From assembly GCA_907165135.1 (NCBI GenBank), contig OU015566.1, forward strand, positions 8,106,157 through 8,170,156: a DNA stretch of 64,000 nt. Direction: 5' to 3'. Of the stretch, positions 62,501-64,000 are shown piece by piece. A program made the translations under genes and the position numbers. How positions within the stretch are numbered: the first letter of the stretch is position 1; each line of letters starts with the position of its first letter. The DNA comes from Oikopleura dioica. Its lineage: Eukaryota > Chordata > Appendicularia > Copelata > Oikopleuridae. The notes under the pieces were generated by a model. It did no database searches. It had not been told where the DNA came from and worked only from the letters and a program-made list of their open reading frames with translations.

Positions 62501-64000
62501 AATCTCCTATCCAAGGCGTTCCAATTCAGAATAGCGAGAAAGTTATGCCACAACTTCAACGGAATGCACCTCCACCGCCACTGCAACAAATCCCAGGGAC
62601 ACAGATTGCTTCGAAAGTTCAGCCCTCTATTCAGCCCGAGACTCAAGTTCCTCAAACAGATGGACTGATTGATATTGATCAAATGTCGCCCGGCATGATT
62701 TCGGAAAATAATGAGGAAGACTCCGATTTCGATATTTCCGATAATGAATCTGCAAATGCTAAAGTTCCGGAAGCATCAGATGAAATTAAGCCTCGCCCAA
62801 AAAAGCCAAGAGCAGCGTATGGAAGTCTGAAGAAAAAGAAAATCACACTTGAAGAAGTTTTTACTGATGTCGAGAACATGCTATTACGAAAAGGACGTGC
62901 TCGGCCAGATCACAACGATCAAGCGCATCATCACAAATCAAAATGGGCGCATGGAATTCGACCTGAAGATGCATACATCGCTTTAGGTGGCCTTTCGGTT
63001 AAAAATCTCGGAAAGATCCATCCTGAATGTACTCAGCGCTACAAAGAAGCTCTCTGTCCAGAAGGATATGAAGCCATCCGATGGTTTTGGTCTTCGAAAA
63101 ATCCTGGCAATCTGACTAAATACATTTTGAATGTATCAATCCAATACGACCCGCTTCCGGAAGCAGTTTATGTGAATGAAACTATCGTGCATGAACCCGA
63201 CTTGATCATTCCTCCAGAGGAAGATATTTCAGAAGCATCTACTCCTATCACTTGCGAAGCGATCAACTACACTTTCGACGAATGGCCTGAATGGGAAGAA
63301 GTTGATATGGAAGAGATCGCACCACCGCCGAAATATTTTCAGAGAAAACGGAGCGCCGATGAAGGATCTGCGCAGATGGTCCCCGAAAAACGGGGGCGAA
63401 GAGGGCGACAGAAAATAGTCAAAAAAGAGGTGTTAGAAACGGACGATGAAGACACAGAGGACATGCTGAATAGAAGAAGTGTCCGTGTTTGGGCAAATAA
63501 AATTAAGAAAGAATTCGTCGAAGAGGTCGTAATTCCTGAGGAGCTTGATGGCTTCAAGGTACCAACTGATGATGAGGATGATTTGGAGGAAGTCGAAACA
63601 ACAGATCCAATGGACACAAGCTTCGAGTTAGTTCCGAAAAAGCAAGCAGCGCAGCCTTCAAAACCACTCCGAGTTCAATCAAAAAGAATGTCCAAGTTTA
63701 AGAATGCACCAAAGCGAACCACACGCGGTCGAGGCAGGCGTGGCAAGAAAAATGAAGATTTTTCTGACGAAGAGAATGAGCGTGACGACGAGGAATTGCA
63801 CGAAGTTGAACTTATAATTGATGACTTTGAAGGAAGATCTCCAGACTCAGATCGGCCAAATAACGTTGAGATGATGTCTCTTTCTGATGTGAGAACACAT
63901 TTGAGATCCGATGATGAAGATGAGGATGATATTATCAGAAGAAGATCAAGAAGGATGAAATTGACTAGTCTCGACTCTGATTCGGAAAGTGACGAGAAAA
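59528..64000 (+). CDS. Trithorax/KMT2-type histone methyltransferase, 3' end beyond window
   Basis: The ATG at 59528 opens a short basic exon, then a 450-nt intron. From 60200: PHD1 (CISCSGVDNDPLIWC...), PHD2 (CVSCSYPVL...C), PHD3 (CELCLSDPLPNC...C), a helical segment that aligns loosely with the MLL bromodomain, then at about 61330-61660 the extended PHD (CCLCTAKPSYARLIYLGQDEWAHAACVLW...CCKEGCNLVMHFFCARL). A long Pro/Ser/Gln-rich linker leads to a FYRN domain (about 62990-63140, GYEAIRWFWSSKNPG) and acidic/basic disordered sequence up to the window end. FYRC and the SET domain should follow outside. Order and spacing fit KMT2A/B (trx) rather than KMT2C/D. No CXXC or AT hooks precede PHD1. 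Family knowledge: H3K4 methylation at promoters and enhancers. Confidence 0.85.

Overview
The window looks like nuclear DNA of an appendicularian (larvacean) tunicate, most likely Oikopleura dioica or a close relative. Genes are split by many tiny introns, mostly 40-70 nt, and lie only tens to hundreds of bases apart. Several start codons sit 0-25 nt downstream of a pyrimidine-rich AG (54849, 17154, 23387, 1600, 27938), as expected for spliced-leader trans-splicing. Arginine is often CGA, some introns start with GA or GC instead of GT, and the recognisable genes are metazoan. This assignment is inferred from architecture, not from a database match. Exon ends were fixed by hand from phase and GT/GC/GA..AG rules, so most CDS entries are gene spans from start to stop codon that include introns.

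Layout: 1-5340 holds a TATA-driven small secreted peptide and a secreted NIDO plus galaxin-like gene on +. 5341-14892 is a minus-strand block: a helical protein of unknown family, a RING protein overlapping it by ATGA, snx13 (with a TTAA-flanked repeat element in one intron) and mitochondrial Hsp70 (hspa9, with a heat-shock element upstream). 15737-19842 (+) is an ELMO-domain gene followed 72 nt later by an SH3 gene whose coding region is interrupted by a complete hAT-like MITE. 20185-31038 holds cimip1 (-), a PAN/coiled-coil secreted protein, NOP58 and SNRPD2 (+), a small membrane protein and an SLC43-type transporter overlapping by ATGA (-), and a zona pellucida-domain gene (+). 31661-35439 carries small membrane or acidic genes and poorly coding DNA. 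37148-45891 is a giant acidic repeat protein. 46112-58789 holds a zinc-finger gene, an acyl-CoA oxidase, a chromodomain protein, an RRM protein and cytosolic isoleucyl-tRNA synthetase. From 59528 a trithorax/KMT2-type gene runs off the right edge.

The two most interesting objects are (i) the 769-bp inverted-repeat element with 8-bp target duplication at 18574-19342, which lies inside an exon yet leaves the downstream SH3 frame intact, suggesting it is spliced as an intron; and (ii) the roughly 2,400-residue protein at 37148-45891, which starts with an N-myristoylation signal, carries two helices resembling PKA-anchoring (AKAP) helices near its two ends, and has ten YSRP repeats between them. 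Also notable is an acyl-CoA oxidase with a mitochondrial-looking presequence and no peroxisomal PTS1, which fits the reported loss of peroxisomes in Oikopleura.

Housekeeping functions in the window cover protein folding in mitochondria (hspa9), snoRNP and snRNP assembly (NOP58, SNRPD2), translation (IARS), membrane trafficking (snx13) and chromatin (chromodomain, KMT2). Adjacent same-strand genes may be co-transcribed, but the sequence alone cannot prove operons.
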